Below are positions 7,101 through 7,243 of a stretch of DNA of 7,243 nt, piece after piece. A model generated the notes under the pieces. That model worked only from the letters and a program-made list of their open reading frames with translations, searched no databases and was not told where the DNA came from. Source of the DNA: Janthinobacterium lividum (lineage in GTDB: Bacteria > Pseudomonadota > Gammaproteobacteria > Burkholderiales > Burkholderiaceae_D); contig CAMBDR010000205.1 in assembly GCA_945864765.1 (NCBI GenBank), forward strand, positions 1 to 7,243, given 5' to 3'. A program made the translations under genes and the position numbers. Every line of letters begins with the position of its first letter. The first letter of the stretch is position 1.

Positions 7101-7243
7101 ATGAATTTACGTTTTGTCTTCGCCAGCCTGGGGCTGGCCACAGTTTGCCAATTCAACCCTTGCAGCCAACTTGCCTTTGCCGCCGACCTGCCCAGTTCCA
7201 TCATCGGCAAAAACGAATGGCTGTATTACCGCTATGAATTGGC
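7101..7243 (+). CDS. Partial AlgJ/AlgX-like O-acetyltransferase (N-terminal part)
   Basis: Only 47 codons lie in the window. The start at 7101 has GGAG 7 bases upstream and follows the AlgF-like gene after 26 bases. A signal peptide (MNLRFVFASLGLATV..., cleavage probably after AFA or the next Ala, around residues 27-28) directs the product to the periplasm. The mature start reads SSIIGKNEWLYYRYEL, close to the GKDGWLFYRYEL opening of the AlgJ/AlgX SGNH-type acetyltransferase domain. Members use a Ser-His-Asp triad to transfer acetyl groups to hydroxyls of an exopolysaccharide; the triad lies outside the window. The adjacent AlgF-like gene supports the call. AlgJ and AlgX cannot be told apart from this fragment. 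Confidence 0.7.
   Translation, partial: MNLRFVFASLGLATVCQFNPCSQLAFAADLPSSIIGKNEWLYYRYEL

Overview
The window looks like a stretch of a Gram-negative chromosome, most likely a betaproteobacterium (Burkholderiales-like). This is inferred from the LSAC-GGGGGS type of lipoprotein, the REC domain family of the two regulators, PAS domains of the kind common in proteobacterial sensors, and the AlgF/AlgJ-X type acetylation proteins. No RNA gene, insertion sequence, CRISPR array or phage gene was seen.

Layout. At the left edge (1-248, minus strand) is the 5' end of a lipoprotein gene that runs out of the window. It encodes a signal peptide with an LSAC lipobox, then Gly-rich, Pro-rich and Pro-Thr repeat segments; the Pro-Thr part is encoded by a hexanucleotide repeat. 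After a non-coding gap comes a small plus-strand SnoaL/CaMKII-association-like protein (547-954), then a 369-base, partly AT-rich non-coding stretch holding possible promoter and leader elements. From 1324 to the right edge there are five closely spaced genes on the plus strand with gaps of 31, 23, 9 and 26 bases, probably one transcription unit. They are two tandem 426-residue REC-PAS-PAS proteins without an output domain, a 794-residue lipoprotein with a long Ala/Pro linker, a GATase-like domain and a polysaccharide-deacetylase-like domain, an AlgF-like periplasmic protein, and the first 47 codons of an AlgJ/AlgX-like acetyltransferase.

How the genes may work together (inference). AlgF and AlgJ/AlgX homologues O-acetylate an exopolysaccharide in the periplasm (alginate in Pseudomonas; the related WssF-I proteins acetylate cellulose). 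A deacetylase-fold lipoprotein just upstream suggests a locus that modifies or exports a secreted polysaccharide. The two paired regulators at the head of the unit could sense a cue and control it. The polymer cannot be named from this window.

The most notable points are the apparent loss of the metal-binding residues in the deacetylase-like domain, the duplicated output-less REC-PAS-PAS pair, and the combination of deacetylase-like and acetylation genes behind two sensors.
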